NCBI RefSeq assembly: GCF_000424105.1
Contig: NZ_AUJG01000005.1
Coordinates: 62,001 to 126,000 of the forward strand
From: Lachnospira multipara ATCC 19207
GTDB taxonomy: Bacteria > Bacillota > Clostridia > Lachnospirales > Lachnospiraceae
DNA length: 64,000 nucleotides
Direction of reading: 5' to 3'
Position numbers and translations under genes: made by a program
The notes under the pieces: model-generated
What the model was told of the DNA's origin: nothing
Seen by the model: only the letters and a program-made list of their open reading frames with translations
Database searches by the model: none
Shown here: positions 8,655 to 20,637 of the stretch, piece after piece
Layout of the letters: each line of letters starts with the position of its first letter
How positions within the stretch are numbered: the stretch's first letter is position 1

Positions 8655-10466
8655 TTAGTTTTCTTCAGACTTTTCTTCTGTCTCTTCCTTAGCAATATCA
8701 ATACTTAATTCCTTGAGCTGCTTTTCATCAACAACATCTGGTGCGTTAGTAAGGAGACAGCTTGCATCCTTAACCTTAGGGAAGGCAATAACGTCACGGA
8801 TTGAATCGCGCTTAGCCATAAGCATTACAAGTCTATCAAGACCATATGCTAAACCAGCGTGTGGTGGAACACCATACTTGAAGGCATCAAGTAAGAATCC
8901 GAACTTCTCATTAGCTGTTTCTTCTGTAAGGCCAAGAGCCTTAAACATACGTGACTGAATATCAGCCTGGTGAATTCTTACTGAACCACCACCGATTTCT
9001 GTACCGTTAAGTACGATATCGTAAGCCTTAGCACGTACTGCACCTGGATCAGATTCAAGCTTATCTAAATCTTCATCCATAGGCATTGTGAATGGATGGT
9101 GCATTGCTACCCATCTTTCTTCCTCATCTGACCATTCAAACTGAGGGAATTCTGTTACCCATAAGAATTTATAATCGTTCTTATCAAGTAAGCCCATCTT
9201 ATCAGCAAGCTCAACTCTTAATGCACCAAGTACATTCCAAACGATCTTATTTCTATCAGCTGCAAAGAGTAATAAATCACCCTTCTCACCGTCAAGAGAC
9301 TTAACTAAGGCATCCATTTCTTCATCAGTCATAAACTTAGCAAATGAAGACTTATATGTACCATCTTCATTAATGCAAATATAAGCTAAACCCTTAGCTC
9401 CATAACCCTTAGCAAAATCAACTAAAGCGTCAATCTTCTTACGAGGCATGCTGCCCTGACCCTTTGCATTAATACCACGAACTGAACCGCCATTTTCAAG
9501 AGCTGATGTAAATACACTAAAGCCACAATTCTTAACGATTTCAGATACGTCATGAAGTTCCATACCAAAACGAAGGTCTGGCTTATCAGAACCAAATCTA
9601 TCCATAGCTTCCTGCCATGTCATTCTCTGAATTGGAAGCTGTACATCAACATTAAGCACTTCCTTGAAAAGATGTGCAAGTAATCTTTCGTTAACATCGA
9701 TTACATCATCAACATCAACAAATGATAATTCCATATCGATCTGAGTAAATTCAGGCTGTCTATCAGCTCTTAAATCTTCATCTCTGAAACATCTTGCAAT
9801 CTGCATATATCTATCATAACCAGAGCACATAAGCATCTGCTTAAATAACTGAGGTGACTGAGGAAGAGCATAGAATTTACCTGGATGAACTCTTGATGGA
9901 ACTAAATAATCTCTAGCACCTTCTGGTGTAGACTTAGTAAGCATTGGAGTTTCAATCTCAAGGAAGCCTTCATTTGCAAGGAATGCTCTTGTTAATGTAG
10001 CAACCTGGCTTCTCATAATAATGTTAGACTGAATATCAGGTCTTCTTAAGTCAAGACATCTATACTTAAGTCTAATATCTTCCTTAGTTGGAATATTCTC
10101 TTCAATTGGGAAAGGAGGTGTCTCAGATTCTGAAAGAATTCTAAGAGACTCCGCGATAACTTCAATATCACCAGTCTTTAAATTCTCATTTACGGCACCT
10201 GAACGCTTATTAACTGTACCCTCTACAGCAATAACGAATTCGTTACGAAGTGTATAAGCTTTATCAAAGCCTTCCTTACCAATTACATTTTCATCGAAAA
10301 GGATCTGTAAAAGACCACTTCTATCTCTTAAATCTACGAAAATTAAAGCACCTAAATTTCTTCTTTTTTGTACCCAACCCATAACTGTAACTTTTTCTCC
10401 AACATTAGCGCTAGATACTTCAGTACATCTATGAGTTCTTTTCAAACCTACCATTGACTCTGCCAT
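8655..10466 (-). CDS. aspS: Aspartate--tRNA ligase
   Basis: Class II aminoacyl-tRNA synthetase of the bacterial type, 603 residues. Domains: N-terminal OB-fold anticodon-binding region (about 8-120), catalytic core with motif 2 (CFRDEDLRADRQPEFTQ), a GAD insertion (about 300-420), and motif 3 (GLAYGLDRLVMLM) near residues 535-550. The acidic C-terminal tail is rich in Glu and Lys. Start ATG at 10464-10466 with AGAGGTAA upstream; an in-frame Met four codons later has no ribosome site. Whether it also charges tRNA-Asn (non-discriminating) cannot be told from the sequence alone. No T-box leader is seen. Confidence 0.96.
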   Translation of the reverse strand: MAESMVGLKRTHRCTEVSSANVGEKVTVMGWVQKRRNLGALIFVDLRDRSGLLQILFDENVIGKEGFDKAYTLRNEFVIAVEGTVNKRSGAVNENLKTGDIEVIAESLRILSESETPPFPIEENIPTKEDIRLKYRCLDLRRPDIQSNIIMRSQVATLTRAFLANEGFLEIETPMLTKSTPEGARDYLVPSRVHPGKFYALPQSPQLFKQMLMCSGYDRYMQIARCFRDEDLRADRQPEFTQIDMELSFVDVDDVIDVNERLLAHLFKEVLNVDVQLPIQRMTWQEAMDRFGSDKPDLRFGMELHDVSEIVKNCGFSVFTSALENGGSVRGINAKGQGSMPRKKIDALVDFAKGYGAKGLAYICINEDGTYKSSFAKFMTDEEMDALVKSLDGEKGDLLLFAADRNKIVWNVLGALRVELADKMGLLDKNDYKFLWVTEFPQFEWSDEEERWVAMHHPFTMPMDEDLDKLESDPGAVRAKAYDIVLNGTEIGGGSVRIHQADIQSRMFKALGLTEETANEKFGFLLDAFKYGVPPHAGLAYGLDRLVMLMAKRDSIRDVIAFPKVKDASCLLTNAPDVVDEKQLKELSIDIAKEETEEKSEEN

Positions 10467-10638
10467 GATTAGTTACCTCTTTCTACCTATTTAACTCATC
10501 TAATATAAGTCATAAAACACAACCTTTATAATAATAAATTCTTGGCTATTTGTAAAGCAGACTTTAACAAGTTCTAGTGCATAAAAAAATTGTTAAAAAT
10601 CTAATATTTCCCAATCTTTTTTGCGTTAAAGCGTTGGC

Positions 10639-10668
10639 TTGATATAGCTATGTTTCCAATGATATAGT
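10639..10668 (+). promoter_or_regulatory. Possible promoter of the MATE gene
   Basis: TTGATA (10639-10644), 18-base spacer, TATAGT (10663-10668), about 70 bases before the ATG of the efflux gene. A reasonable but imperfect sigma-A-type site. Confidence 0.4.
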
Positions 10669-10736
10669 ATCAAACGATTCAATGAACGAACTACAAATGT
10701 CCGTCTTAGAAAGAATATAGTTTAAGGAATGAGAAA

Positions 10737-12140
10737 ATGAAAAATTTTACGAAAGGTCCAATTTTGCCGCAAATGTTACTCTTTAGTTTACCTCTTGTGT
10801 TTACTAATTTGTTACAGGTACTATTTAACCTATGTGATGTGGCAGTAGTTGGAAGATTTGCAGGCTCTAATGCCCTAGGAAGCGTTGGCTCATCAGTAAT
10901 TTTAGTCCAACTCTTTCTTGCCTTTATAATCGGAATGAGTGGTAGTATAAATGTACTTACCGCCCTACATATCGGAGCCAAGAATAAAAAAGAATTATCA
11001 GAAACAGTACATACAAGTATTATTATTAGTTTTGTTGAAGGCGTTATTATCCTATTAATAGGAGTTTTCTTTTCACCAATTATATTAAGACTTTTAGGAA
11101 CTAAGAATGAGTTAATTGAAGGTGCAATTATTTATGCAAGAATATGTTCCATTGGTATGCCAGCCCTTGGTATTTATAATTGGGGAAATGCCATCTTATC
11201 CGCAGCAGGTAACACTAAAAAGCCACTTTATTTTTTATCAATTAGTGGTGTGATAAATATTATTCTAAATTTATTTTTTGTAATTATTTGCCATCTTAGT
11301 GTGGCAGGAGTTGCCCTTGCAAGTGTGATTTCCCAATACGCACTAGCAGTTATGATTATTGTTACTATGCTTAAAGAAAAGCAAGACTTTAGACTTGAGC
11401 TTAAGAAAATAAGAATCACTAAATCAAAGGTTCCAACTATTACAAAACTAGGAATTTTATCAGGTTTTCAAAGTGCGGTTTTCCATTTTGCAAATCTCTT
11501 TGTTCAAGCTGGTGTTAATAGTTTTGATGCTATATTGGTTTCAGGAAATTCTGCTGCCACTAACGCTGATAGCATTATTTTTGAAAGTATGGCTGCCTTT
11601 AATACTGCAGGTGCAACCTTTATAGGACAAAATTACGGCGCAAGAGATAAAAAAAGAATGCGAACTAGTTATTTAACAAGTCTATTTTTGTCCATGGGAC
11701 TTGGTCTACTACTTGGTAGCCTTTTACTAGTATTTGATAGAGAATTCCTATCTTTATTCTCTTCAGAACCAGCTGTAATCGATGCAGGTCTAAAGAGACT
11801 AAACATCATGGCCCTTTGTTATTTTTTATCAGCCCTTATGGACTGTACTATTGCTGCCTCAAGAGCAATTCATAAAACAGGAGTTCCTACATTCATTGTA
11901 ATTATGGGATCTTGTGTATTTAGAGTTTTATGGGTAAAGACTGTATTTGCCTTTATAGGCACTATCCCATCCCTCTATTTACTATATCCATTCTCCTTTA
12001 TAATTACAGGTGTTGCTGAAATTGCCTACTTTGTTTACTGTTATAAGAAGCTTTACTTTAAATCTGAATCGATAATTAACAGCCATAAATCAAGCTTTGA
12101 TATGAATGGAAAGCCTTATTTTAAAGAGCATTTGACATAA
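10737..12140 (+). CDS. MATE family efflux transporter
   Basis: Multidrug and toxic-compound extrusion family membrane protein, 467 residues, about 12 predicted membrane helices in two pseudo-symmetric halves. The N-terminus has the family hallmark: MTKGPI-like KGPILPQMLLFSLPLVFTNLLQVLFN, then DVAVVGRFAG in helix 2, and the second half repeats the pattern (ATNADSIIFESMAAFNTAGATFIGQNYGA). It would export a cation or drug using Na+ or H+. AAGGAA precedes the ATG. It stands alone, divergent from aspS, with a strong bidirectional terminator. The substrate is unknown. Confidence 0.9.
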   Translation: MKNFTKGPILPQMLLFSLPLVFTNLLQVLFNLCDVAVVGRFAGSNALGSVGSSVILVQLFLAFIIGMSGSINVLTALHIGAKNKKELSETVHTSIIISFVEGVIILLIGVFFSPIILRLLGTKNELIEGAIIYARICSIGMPALGIYNWGNAILSAAGNTKKPLYFLSISGVINIILNLFFVIICHLSVAGVALASVISQYALAVMIIVTMLKEKQDFRLELKKIRITKSKVPTITKLGILSGFQSAVFHFANLFVQAGVNSFDAILVSGNSAATNADSIIFESMAAFNTAGATFIGQNYGARDKKRMRTSYLTSLFLSMGLGLLLGSLLLVFDREFLSLFSSEPAVIDAGLKRLNIMALCYFLSALMDCTIAASRAIHKTGVPTFIVIMGSCVFRVLWVKTVFAFIGTIPSLYLLYPFSFIITGVAEIAYFVYCYKKLYFKSESIINSHKSSFDMNGKPYFKEHLT

Positions 12141-12151
12141 AACTTATAAAG

Positions 12152-12195
12152 AAAAAATCTCTTCTACTGGATAATCCAGTTAGAAGAGATTTTTT
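12152..12195. terminator. Bidirectional terminator
   Basis: Stem ATCTCTTCTA-CTGG / CCAG-TTAGAAGAGAT (about 12157-12170, 12175-12189) flanked by A6 on the left and T6 on the right. It serves the MATE gene on the plus strand and the 12227-12562 gene on the minus strand. Confidence 0.85.
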
Positions 12196-12226
12196 ATCTT
12201 CTTTTACTATTCGTTTTTTAAATCAA

Positions 12227-12562
12227 TTACTTATCCTTTGTAGATAATTCTTCTAAACGTAATTGTATGAGTTTTTCTGATATCTCATCTGGAACATTCC
12301 AACTTTTTCCCGTTTCATTAAAAAAATATTTTTCAAGTAGTTTTCTACGTTCTGCTATATCCAGAGATTTTATTTTTTTATAATTAAGTACAATTAGTTT
12401 ATTAATAGCTTTTTCTTCTTCAGGCTCTATTGAATTTTTTAATAATTCCATTTCAAAAGAATTTATACCTAATTTTTCTCCAATATCTACTACTACAGAT
12501 TTTATCCAAGATAGCTCTGTTAACAATTCTTCTTCAAAATTATCATTAATTAAACCTGCCAT
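12227..12562 (-). CDS. Small protein of unknown function
   Basis: A 111-residue, strongly charged, probably all-helical cytoplasmic protein with no signal peptide, cysteine pair or motif I recognise. It has a good ribosome site (AAGGAG, seven bases before the ATG) and starts 25 bases after the CapA-like gene ends, so it is probably its operon partner. Base composition is even more AT-rich than neighbours. The C-terminal half has KSLDIAERRKLLEKYFF and ends in charged helices. It is kept as real because of the ribosome site, operon spacing and downstream terminator; no function is proposed. Confidence 0.7.
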   Translation of the reverse strand: MAGLINDNFEEELLTELSWIKSVVVDIGEKLGINSFEMELLKNSIEPEEEKAINKLIVLNYKKIKSLDIAERRKLLEKYFFNETGKSWNVPDEISEKLIQLRLEELSTKDK

Positions 12563-12587
12563 TAAATGCTCCTTAAAAAAGATTTTT

Positions 12588-13787
12588 TTAATGCCACAAA
12601 TCTCCCCAAACCTTATTAGCTAAATTTACAAGATATTCCTTTGAAAATGTTGCATCCTGTTTTACAATCTCATTTTCACTAGCAAGTTCCTCTGTGTAAT
12701 CTGCTAGGTCATAAACCGTAATTCCATTTAGCTTACTTGTAACGTGGGATACCACTGCTTTAACTCCATAATCCTTAATTACTACATCACCATTATCATC
12801 TCTTGCAAGAGTAACCTCTGCCATGCCGCCAAGCATTCTATTAGCAATGCCTGTTCCGCTTGAAGAAGTCCAGTTTACAAAGTTACCAAGAGAATAATAA
12901 ACCAACATTTGATGACCTGTAGTCTCATTCGTAAGCATTTCAATTGGCTCTATAACGTGTGGATGTGTGCCAATCACAAGATCTACATCATTTTCAAGAA
13001 AAATATTAGTCCACTTTTTTTGTAGGCTATCAGTTTCAAGTAAATATTCTGTTCCCCAGTGAGGGCAAACAATAACGAAATCAGCTATCTCCTTGGCTCT
13101 CTTTATATCACTAACCACCTGATCCTCATCAAGTAAATTGACTGCATAAGGCATATCCGATGGAAGAGAAATTCCATTAGTTCCGTAAGTATAGTTAAGA
13201 ATAGCAATCTTCATGCCATCCTTCTCATAAACGTAGATAATATCTCTATCTTCTCTAGTTTCATTAACTCCTAAAACTGCCACATCCGGATAGTTTTTCT
13301 TCCAGTTATCTATACAATTTAAAAGGCCTGTTTTACCCTTATCAAGGGCGTGATTTGTGGCATGTAAAATAACATTGAAGCCTGTATTTACTAAATTAGT
13401 TGCCAAATTATAGGAACAGTTAAAGGCTGGATAGCCAGAAATCCCAAGATCTTCTCCGCCAATAATAACCTCTTGATTAACTAGACTAAGATCGGCCTTT
13501 TCAATGGATTCTTTTTCATTTTCAAAAATAGCAGAATAATCATATTCGCCGTTCTCCTGAAGGCTATATTCTTCAATTCTATCATGAAGTAAAATATCCC
13601 CCACCATGATTAAACTGATTTCACTAGGCTCTGCCTCTGTAGTTTCTTCTGTTAATACTTCGCTTTCAGAATTTGTTTCATTAGTGACTTCCTCTTTTTT
13701 ACTAGAACAAGCAACTAGTGATAAGCAAAGTAAAACTGCCATTAAACTAATGGCAGTTACTTGTTTTAATAATCTTTTAATTAACAT
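12588..13787 (-). CDS. CapA/PgsA-family lipoprotein
   Basis: Metallophosphatase-like extracellular protein of the CapA (poly-gamma-glutamate capsule) family, 399 residues. Signal peptide with lipobox LVAC puts the lipid on C27; a 28-residue acidic linker follows. Family motifs: MVGDILLHD (61-69), HATNHALD (142-149, the NHxxD block), VCPHWGTEY and GTHPHVIEP, which supply the metal-ligand His and Asp residues. GAGGGAG precedes the ATG. No capB, capC or capE genes are near, so poly-glutamate synthesis is not indicated; many Clostridia carry stand-alone copies of unknown substrate. Neighbours are cell-wall deacetylase and glycosidase genes on the same strand. Confidence 0.88.
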   Translation of the reverse strand: MLIKRLLKQVTAISLMAVLLCLSLVACSSKKEEVTNETNSESEVLTEETTEAEPSEISLIMVGDILLHDRIEEYSLQENGEYDYSAIFENEKESIEKADLSLVNQEVIIGGEDLGISGYPAFNCSYNLATNLVNTGFNVILHATNHALDKGKTGLLNCIDNWKKNYPDVAVLGVNETREDRDIIYVYEKDGMKIAILNYTYGTNGISLPSDMPYAVNLLDEDQVVSDIKRAKEIADFVIVCPHWGTEYLLETDSLQKKWTNIFLENDVDLVIGTHPHVIEPIEMLTNETTGHQMLVYYSLGNFVNWTSSSGTGIANRMLGGMAEVTLARDDNGDVVIKDYGVKAVVSHVTSKLNGITVYDLADYTEELASENEIVKQDATFSKEYLVNLANKVWGDLWH

Positions 13788-13963
13788 TTGTAACTCCCTC
13801 TTTAAAAATTAATTTAAATCATAATCGTTAGACTAAACGTAGGATTTATCTCAGTTTTACTAACTTTAACAAATCCCGCCTAAGATATACAAAAACATTT
13901 TATAATTTTTTTAACATTAAATCAATCTTTTAAAGAAGTTTAAAACTATTGGCCATAGTCGCC

Positions 13964-15289
13964 TTAATTTGCTGGTGTTGAATGTACCATAGGTGAACTT
14001 GTATCTAGTGGAAGGAATGTATAACCATTTGCCAATCCCCAAACAATTATATCTTCCACAGCATCTACACTAAAGCCTTTAATGTCATGCTGTAAAACCA
14101 CTGACACATTTCTATTGGCAATTCCTGTTGTAACATTATTATAAACTGAATCCCTTGTCTGTACTCCACCTGCATCTCCTGATGAAACATTCCAATCGCA
14201 ATACCTATAGCCCATATTGCTAAGCGCACTTGTAAGTCTAGACATGATGCCTATGTTGTAATGCCTACTTACAGTATTATCTGTGCCGCCAGGAAAACGA
14301 ACTATTGAAGGCGCCTTACCTGTTTGATTAATAATAATCTCTCGCATAGCATTTAAGTCATTAAAATAAGCTTCCTCACTTGAGTATATTTCTGAATACT
14401 TATGAGAATAAGAATGTATTGCTACTGTATGGCCTCTTCTAGCTTCCTCAGCAATTAAGTATTGATAAGCCGGATATTGATTTGTTACAAAAAATGTTGC
14501 CTTTACATTATACTTATCTAAAACATCTAAAAGACTAGATGTATACTTATATGGTCCATCATCAAAGGTTAAATAAACTACCTTATTCCCTGGATTTCTT
14601 GTTTGTTCTAGAGTTTGTTGTTGATAAACATATATCTTTCTTGTGGCAGTTCCTGTATTATTTGAGGAATCTGTAACAGAATAATTGATGTTATAGACGC
14701 CTATTTTACTTGTATCTAAGTTGTTAGTACTAGTCACATTTGCAGTTAAATCACCATCATAATTATCACTTGCACTAAAGCCAGGATCTGTGTAGTTCTC
14801 ACCAAGTTTTAAATAAATCGTATTATCTCCCACAAGACTAATTACGGGAGCATCTAAATCCACCACATTTACCACGCGGATAAGCTCTAAAGTGTTTCCG
14901 TCTACATCTTCAAGGCTATAGCTTACCTCATAGCTACCCAGCTGGCTGCTGTCTACATTAGAGCTAATAAATACATTTTCAGAAATATCCCCTAAATACT
15001 CGTCCCATGCCTTAACTCCTGGGTCTATATATGTTTCTCCCAGGGAAATGTTTAGGCTAGCCTCCCCCTTTAATGAAAATAGGCGAGGTACAGCCTGCTC
15101 CGTCTCAAGCTCTACATTTTCCACAACCCCAGCCTTTAAATGCTTACTTGTATTAGACTCTTCAATAGCAAAGGCTCCAATAGTTAAAATTAGGGCTAGT
15201 AATGCCACAAGCCCAATAGATATTGTGGCAGTTCGTAGATATAAAAATTTCTTATTACTTTTCTTATTGTTATTCTTCTTCTCCTTCAC
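13964..15289 (-). CDS. Membrane-anchored polysaccharide deacetylase with two Ig-like repeats
   Basis: 441 residues. A short basic N-terminus, one membrane segment (about 18-42), two DUF5011-type bacterial Ig-like repeats (about 75-145 and 147-222, each with the YxDPGxxAxDxxxGD signature) and a C-terminal NodB-type carbohydrate esterase 4 domain (about 236-430). Catalytic residues: TFDDGP (D243, D244), metal ligands H292 and H296 in HSYSH, RFPGG, and the VLQHD block. It probably removes N-acetyl groups from peptidoglycan or another wall glycan outside the membrane. The start codon is GTG, 15287-15289, set by a GGGGGG ribosome site. It follows the GH13 gene by 40 bases. Confidence 0.92.
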   Translation of the reverse strand: MKEKKNNNKKSNKKFLYLRTATISIGLVALLALILTIGAFAIEESNTSKHLKAGVVENVELETEQAVPRLFSLKGEASLNISLGETYIDPGVKAWDEYLGDISENVFISSNVDSSQLGSYEVSYSLEDVDGNTLELIRVVNVVDLDAPVISLVGDNTIYLKLGENYTDPGFSASDNYDGDLTANVTSTNNLDTSKIGVYNINYSVTDSSNNTGTATRKIYVYQQQTLEQTRNPGNKVVYLTFDDGPYKYTSSLLDVLDKYNVKATFFVTNQYPAYQYLIAEEARRGHTVAIHSYSHKYSEIYSSEEAYFNDLNAMREIIINQTGKAPSIVRFPGGTDNTVSRHYNIGIMSRLTSALSNMGYRYCDWNVSSGDAGGVQTRDSVYNNVTTGIANRNVSVVLQHDIKGFSVDAVEDIIVWGLANGYTFLPLDTSSPMVHSTPAN

Positions 15290-15329
15290 ATAAATCCCCC
15301 CAATCTATTTCAACTTTCTTTTAAGTAAA

Positions 15330-16598
15330 TTATATAAGTATCCTTAGGCCAAAAGGCTCTAGGGTAAAGTGCTCACCCGCCACGTTAAACTCGTATGGAT
15401 TTTCATCTGCATTTATGAAAATGAAAACGCTCTCACCTTCATAGCTTCTCTTAAAGGCACACTGCCTATTTGTAATCATTAAATCGGTGAAATCCCCGTA
15501 GTTTAGGGCTTTGCTCTTAGTTTTAAACTTAGCAAGTTCTGCTATATATTCTGTAAGCTCATTAAATTCTGGCTTATCAAAGGCCGCTCTTAATTCGTAA
15601 TCCCCGTAGTTTTTCTCTCCCTTAGCGCCCCACTCGCTTCCATAGTAGATGCAAGGAATGCCAGGCATTGTAAAGATAAAGGCAAACATAAGCTTTAAAT
15701 GCTCTGGTCTTTGAATAATTGAGGCCGCCCTTGTAACATCGTGATTGTCTATAAAGCTTAGCAAATGTTTTCCCTTATAAAGTGTCCAATCCTCCGGACC
15801 AAACTGTCTTTTTAGGGAATGCATGATTTCAAAGAGATTCATGCTATTTAAACTTGAATGAATACCCTTATAACACTCATAATTAGTTGCAGAGTGGCAC
15901 ATATCATCTGCCATTATAGTTTTATAGTCTCCGCCTAAAATCTCTCCTAACAAGAAGAAATCAGCCTTTAAACCATCTGTGTAACTTCTAAGTCTCTTTA
16001 AAAAATTCCTATCAAGTAAATAAGCTACATCAAGTCTAATTCCATCAATATCAAAATCCTCCACCCAGATCTTTACTGATTCTAGAAGATAGTTTACAAC
16101 CTCTTCATTTGAAAGATTTAGCTTTACCAAGTCATAACAACCTTCCCAGCCTTCATACCACAAACCATCGTTAAACTCTGAATTTCCTCCAAAGTTTATG
16201 TTAAACCAATCCTTGTATTTAGAATTTTCCCTATTTTTTATGACATCACGGAAAGCAAAGAAACCTCTGCCTACATGATTAAAAACCCCGTCTATAACCA
16301 CCTTAATTCCTCTATCATGAAGTCTTTTAACTAAATCGGTAAAATCCTTATTAGTACCTAGTCTTCTGTCTATAAGGCGATAATCCCTTGTATTATAGCC
16401 ATGTGAATCAGATTCAAAAATTGGTGAAAAATAAATAGCATTGATCCCTAGTTTCTCAAAATGATCAAGCCAATCCTCATCGATCTTTGCTAATCTATTA
16501 GTTACCTTAAAATCTGCTTCTACATCATCATTTTCCCTGGGTGCACCAAGCATTCCTATGGGGAAAATCTGATAAAATACGCTTTCATAAGCCCACAT
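15330..16598 (-). CDS. Alpha-amylase family (GH13) glycoside hydrolase
   Basis: 422 residues with no signal peptide, so cytoplasmic. The (beta/alpha)8 barrel motifs are all present: region I DGVFNH (103-108), region II GIRLD with nucleophile D190, region III GEI with acid/base E219, and region IV FIDNHD with D287. The short C-terminal all-beta domain follows. It is compact compared with pullulanases or branching enzymes and fits a maltodextrin glucosidase or cytoplasmic alpha-amylase; exact specificity is unclear. Probably cotranscribed with the downstream deacetylase. Confidence 0.88.
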   Translation of the reverse strand: MWAYESVFYQIFPIGMLGAPRENDDVEADFKVTNRLAKIDEDWLDHFEKLGINAIYFSPIFESDSHGYNTRDYRLIDRRLGTNKDFTDLVKRLHDRGIKVVIDGVFNHVGRGFFAFRDVIKNRENSKYKDWFNINFGGNSEFNDGLWYEGWEGCYDLVKLNLSNEEVVNYLLESVKIWVEDFDIDGIRLDVAYLLDRNFLKRLRSYTDGLKADFFLLGEILGGDYKTIMADDMCHSATNYECYKGIHSSLNSMNLFEIMHSLKRQFGPEDWTLYKGKHLLSFIDNHDVTRAASIIQRPEHLKLMFAFIFTMPGIPCIYYGSEWGAKGEKNYGDYELRAAFDKPEFNELTEYIAELAKFKTKSKALNYGDFTDLMITNRQCAFKRSYEGESVFIFINADENPYEFNVAGEHFTLEPFGLRILI

Positions 16599-16716
16599 AG
16601 TTAGTAACCCCCTAATATTTTATTTAAGTTTAAGTCCTCACAAAAACTCAAACAATTATATTTTCATCTAAAATTATTATATAATTTTTTCTCTTACTAT
16701 ACAAATAAAATTCACA

Positions 16717-16752
16717 CAAAAAATCTCTCTAGCTAAATTTAGCTAGAGAGAT
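16717..16752 (-). terminator. Terminator of the heat-shock operon
   Basis: Minus-strand stem ATCTCTCTAGCTA/TAGCTAGAGAGAT (13 bp, arms 16723-16735 and 16740-16752) followed by T6, 30 bases beyond the dnaJ stop. Confidence 0.85.
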
Positions 16753-16781
16753 TAATAGATTTCATATATAAATTATAAAGC

Positions 16782-17906
16782 TTACTTAAATAAGCCTTTC
16801 TTCTTTGTTGGACGTTCTTCGCCAGTTAATGCCTTGTCATATTCAAGAAGGGCATCTTTTTGCTCCTTAGTTAAATGAGTAGGGATATTAACTACTAGGT
16901 CGATATATGCGTCACCACGTACATTTTCATTACGAAGAGTTGGCATACCCTTACCACGAAGTCTAACTCTAGTACCTGATGCAGTTCCTGGCTTAACCTC
17001 ATATAAAACTTCACCATCAACTGTCTTAACCTTGATTTCACCACCAAGAACAGCTGTAGGATAGCTAATCTTAACTTCTGATAAAACATCGTAACCATCT
17101 CTAATGAAGTTAGGATCTTTAGATACTGAAACAACAACTAATAAATCTCCTCTTGGACCGCCGTTAACACCCGGCTCACCCTTTCCAGAAATTCTAATAG
17201 CCTGTCCGTCATCAATACCTGCTGGAATTGTAACTTCGATAGTCTTCTTAGTGTTAATGTAACCAGTACCCTTACAGTCTGGACACTTTTCCTTAATAAT
17301 CTTACCTGTTCCACCACAATCTGGACAAGGTCTTACTGACTGAACCATACCAAAGAGTGACTGCTGCTGGTATGTTACCTGACCACGGCCGTTACACTTC
17401 TTACATGTCTCAGGACTTGTACCCTTCTTAGCACCAGTTCCGTTACATGAGCTACATGTCTCTTTAATATTAACTTCAATCTGCTTCTTAGTTCCTTTAA
17501 CTGCTTCTGCAAATGTAATTCTTGTTCCAATTCTTACATCTGCGCCACGACGTGGACCATTGCTGTTACGTCTGCTTCCACCGCCGCCGCCAAACATGCC
17601 GCCAAAGATATCTCCGAAAATGTCACCGAAGTCGCTAAAGTCGAAGTCAAATCCGCCTGCTGCACCAGCGCCGCCATTTTCAAAGGCAGCATGACCAAAC
17701 TGATCATATTGTCTTCTCTTGTCAGCATCAGATAATACGCCGTAAGCCTCTGAGGCTTCTTTAAATTTAGCTTCTGCTTCGGCATCACCTGGATGCATAT
17801 CTGGATGATATTTCTTAGCAAGCTGTCTATATGCTTTTTTTAATTCTGCCTCACTAGCGTCTCTAGAAACGCCAAGGACTTCATAATAATCTCGTTTATC
17901 TGCCAT
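16782..17906 (-). CDS. dnaJ: Chaperone DnaJ
   Basis: Type I J-protein, 374 residues, co-chaperone that stimulates DnaK ATP hydrolysis and delivers substrates. J domain 1-70 with HPD at 34-36, Gly/Phe-rich linker (about 75-120), four CxxCxGxG zinc-finger repeats ([32 protein letters not shown], about 150-215), then the C-terminal substrate-binding domains. GAGGAAAT precedes the ATG. Last gene of hrcA-grpE-dnaK-dnaJ; a stable hairpin (17970-17991) lies in the gap from dnaK. Confidence 0.97.
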   Translation of the reverse strand: MADKRDYYEVLGVSRDASEAELKKAYRQLAKKYHPDMHPGDAEAEAKFKEASEAYGVLSDADKRRQYDQFGHAAFENGGAGAAGGFDFDFSDFGDIFGDIFGGMFGGGGGSRRNSNGPRRGADVRIGTRITFAEAVKGTKKQIEVNIKETCSSCNGTGAKKGTSPETCKKCNGRGQVTYQQQSLFGMVQSVRPCPDCGGTGKIIKEKCPDCKGTGYINTKKTIEVTIPAGIDDGQAIRISGKGEPGVNGGPRGDLLVVVSVSKDPNFIRDGYDVLSEVKISYPTAVLGGEIKVKTVDGEVLYEVKPGTASGTRVRLRGKGMPTLRNENVRGDAYIDLVVNIPTHLTKEQKDALLEYDKALTGEERPTKKKGLFK

Positions 17907-17969
17907 TTAAAATTTCCTCAAACTTATAATCTATACTCGTTTATTGTGCACATGTTATTTAGCACTTAA

Positions 17970-17991
17970 GGGAGCCGATAAATCGGCTCCC
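17970..17991 (-). promoter_or_regulatory. Intercistronic hairpin between dnaK and dnaJ
   Basis: Perfect 10-bp stem GGGAGCCGAT/ATCGGCTCCC with a two-base centre and no T-run on the minus strand. It probably acts as an mRNA stability or processing element, or a leaky terminator, making dnaJ message less abundant than dnaK. Confidence 0.6.
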
Positions 17992-18048
17992 AAAATAATT
18001 TATGCTATCTAGTGTAACAACTGCCATGCAGTTCCTAGATTAATTTTC

Positions 18049-19980
<1,932 letters not shown>

Positions 19981-20004
19981 TTATAAACTTATATCTTAAG
20001 ACTC

Positions 20005-20619
20005 TTAGTTAGCCACCTTAACCATGCTGTGTCTAATTACTGAATCTCTATATGTATAGCCCTTTTCAAACTCCTCTATGATAATGTTCTCACCTACTGA
20101 TTCATCATCTACATGCATTACTGCGTTGTGTAAATCAGGATTGAATTCATTACCAACAGCTTCAATTGGCTTAACATCTGCATCTTCAAGTAGCTTTAAA
20201 AACTGCTTGTAAACCATGTCCATTCCCTTAGCGAATGGTGTTTCAAGTTCCTCATCAGAAACTGACTTAAAACCTCTTTCAAAATTATCTATAACAGGAA
20301 GTAACTTCTTAATAATATCTGAAGCTCCCATCTCAAACATTGCTGACTTTTCTTTCTCAGTACGCTTTCTGAAATTATCAAATTCAGCCATCTGTCTTTG
20401 AACTCTATCTGTAAGCTCAGCAATCTTTAAATCCTTAGGATCTTTCTTAGCTTCCTTAGAATCACTAGCCTCACTAGTCTTTGTTTCCTCAGCCTTACTA
20501 GCTTCCTTTGTTTCCTCGACTGTTTCCTCTGTCTTAGCTGCTGTATCTGTGCTAGCCTCACTAGTTTCTTCTGTCTTCTTTACCTCTTCTGCCTTAGACT
20601 TTGTTTCCTTCTTAGACAT
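20005..20619 (-). CDS. grpE: Nucleotide exchange factor GrpE
   Basis: 204 residues. A long, low-complexity Glu/Lys/Thr/Ser-rich N-terminus (about 1-65) precedes the coiled-coil and four-helix region and the C-terminal beta-wing, which ends in the family signature (GYTYRDSVIRHSMVKVA). It promotes ADP release from DnaK. It starts 18 bases after hrcA with AAAGG upstream. The disordered acidic head is longer than usual. Confidence 0.96.
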   Translation of the reverse strand: MSKKETKSKAEEVKKTEETSEASTDTAAKTEETVEETKEASKAEETKTSEASDSKEAKKDPKDLKIAELTDRVQRQMAEFDNFRKRTEKEKSAMFEMGASDIIKKLLPVIDNFERGFKSVSDEELETPFAKGMDMVYKQFLKLLEDADVKPIEAVGNEFNPDLHNAVMHVDDESVGENIIIEEFEKGYTYRDSVIRHSMVKVAN

Positions 20620-20637
20620 TTATTAACCAACCTTTCA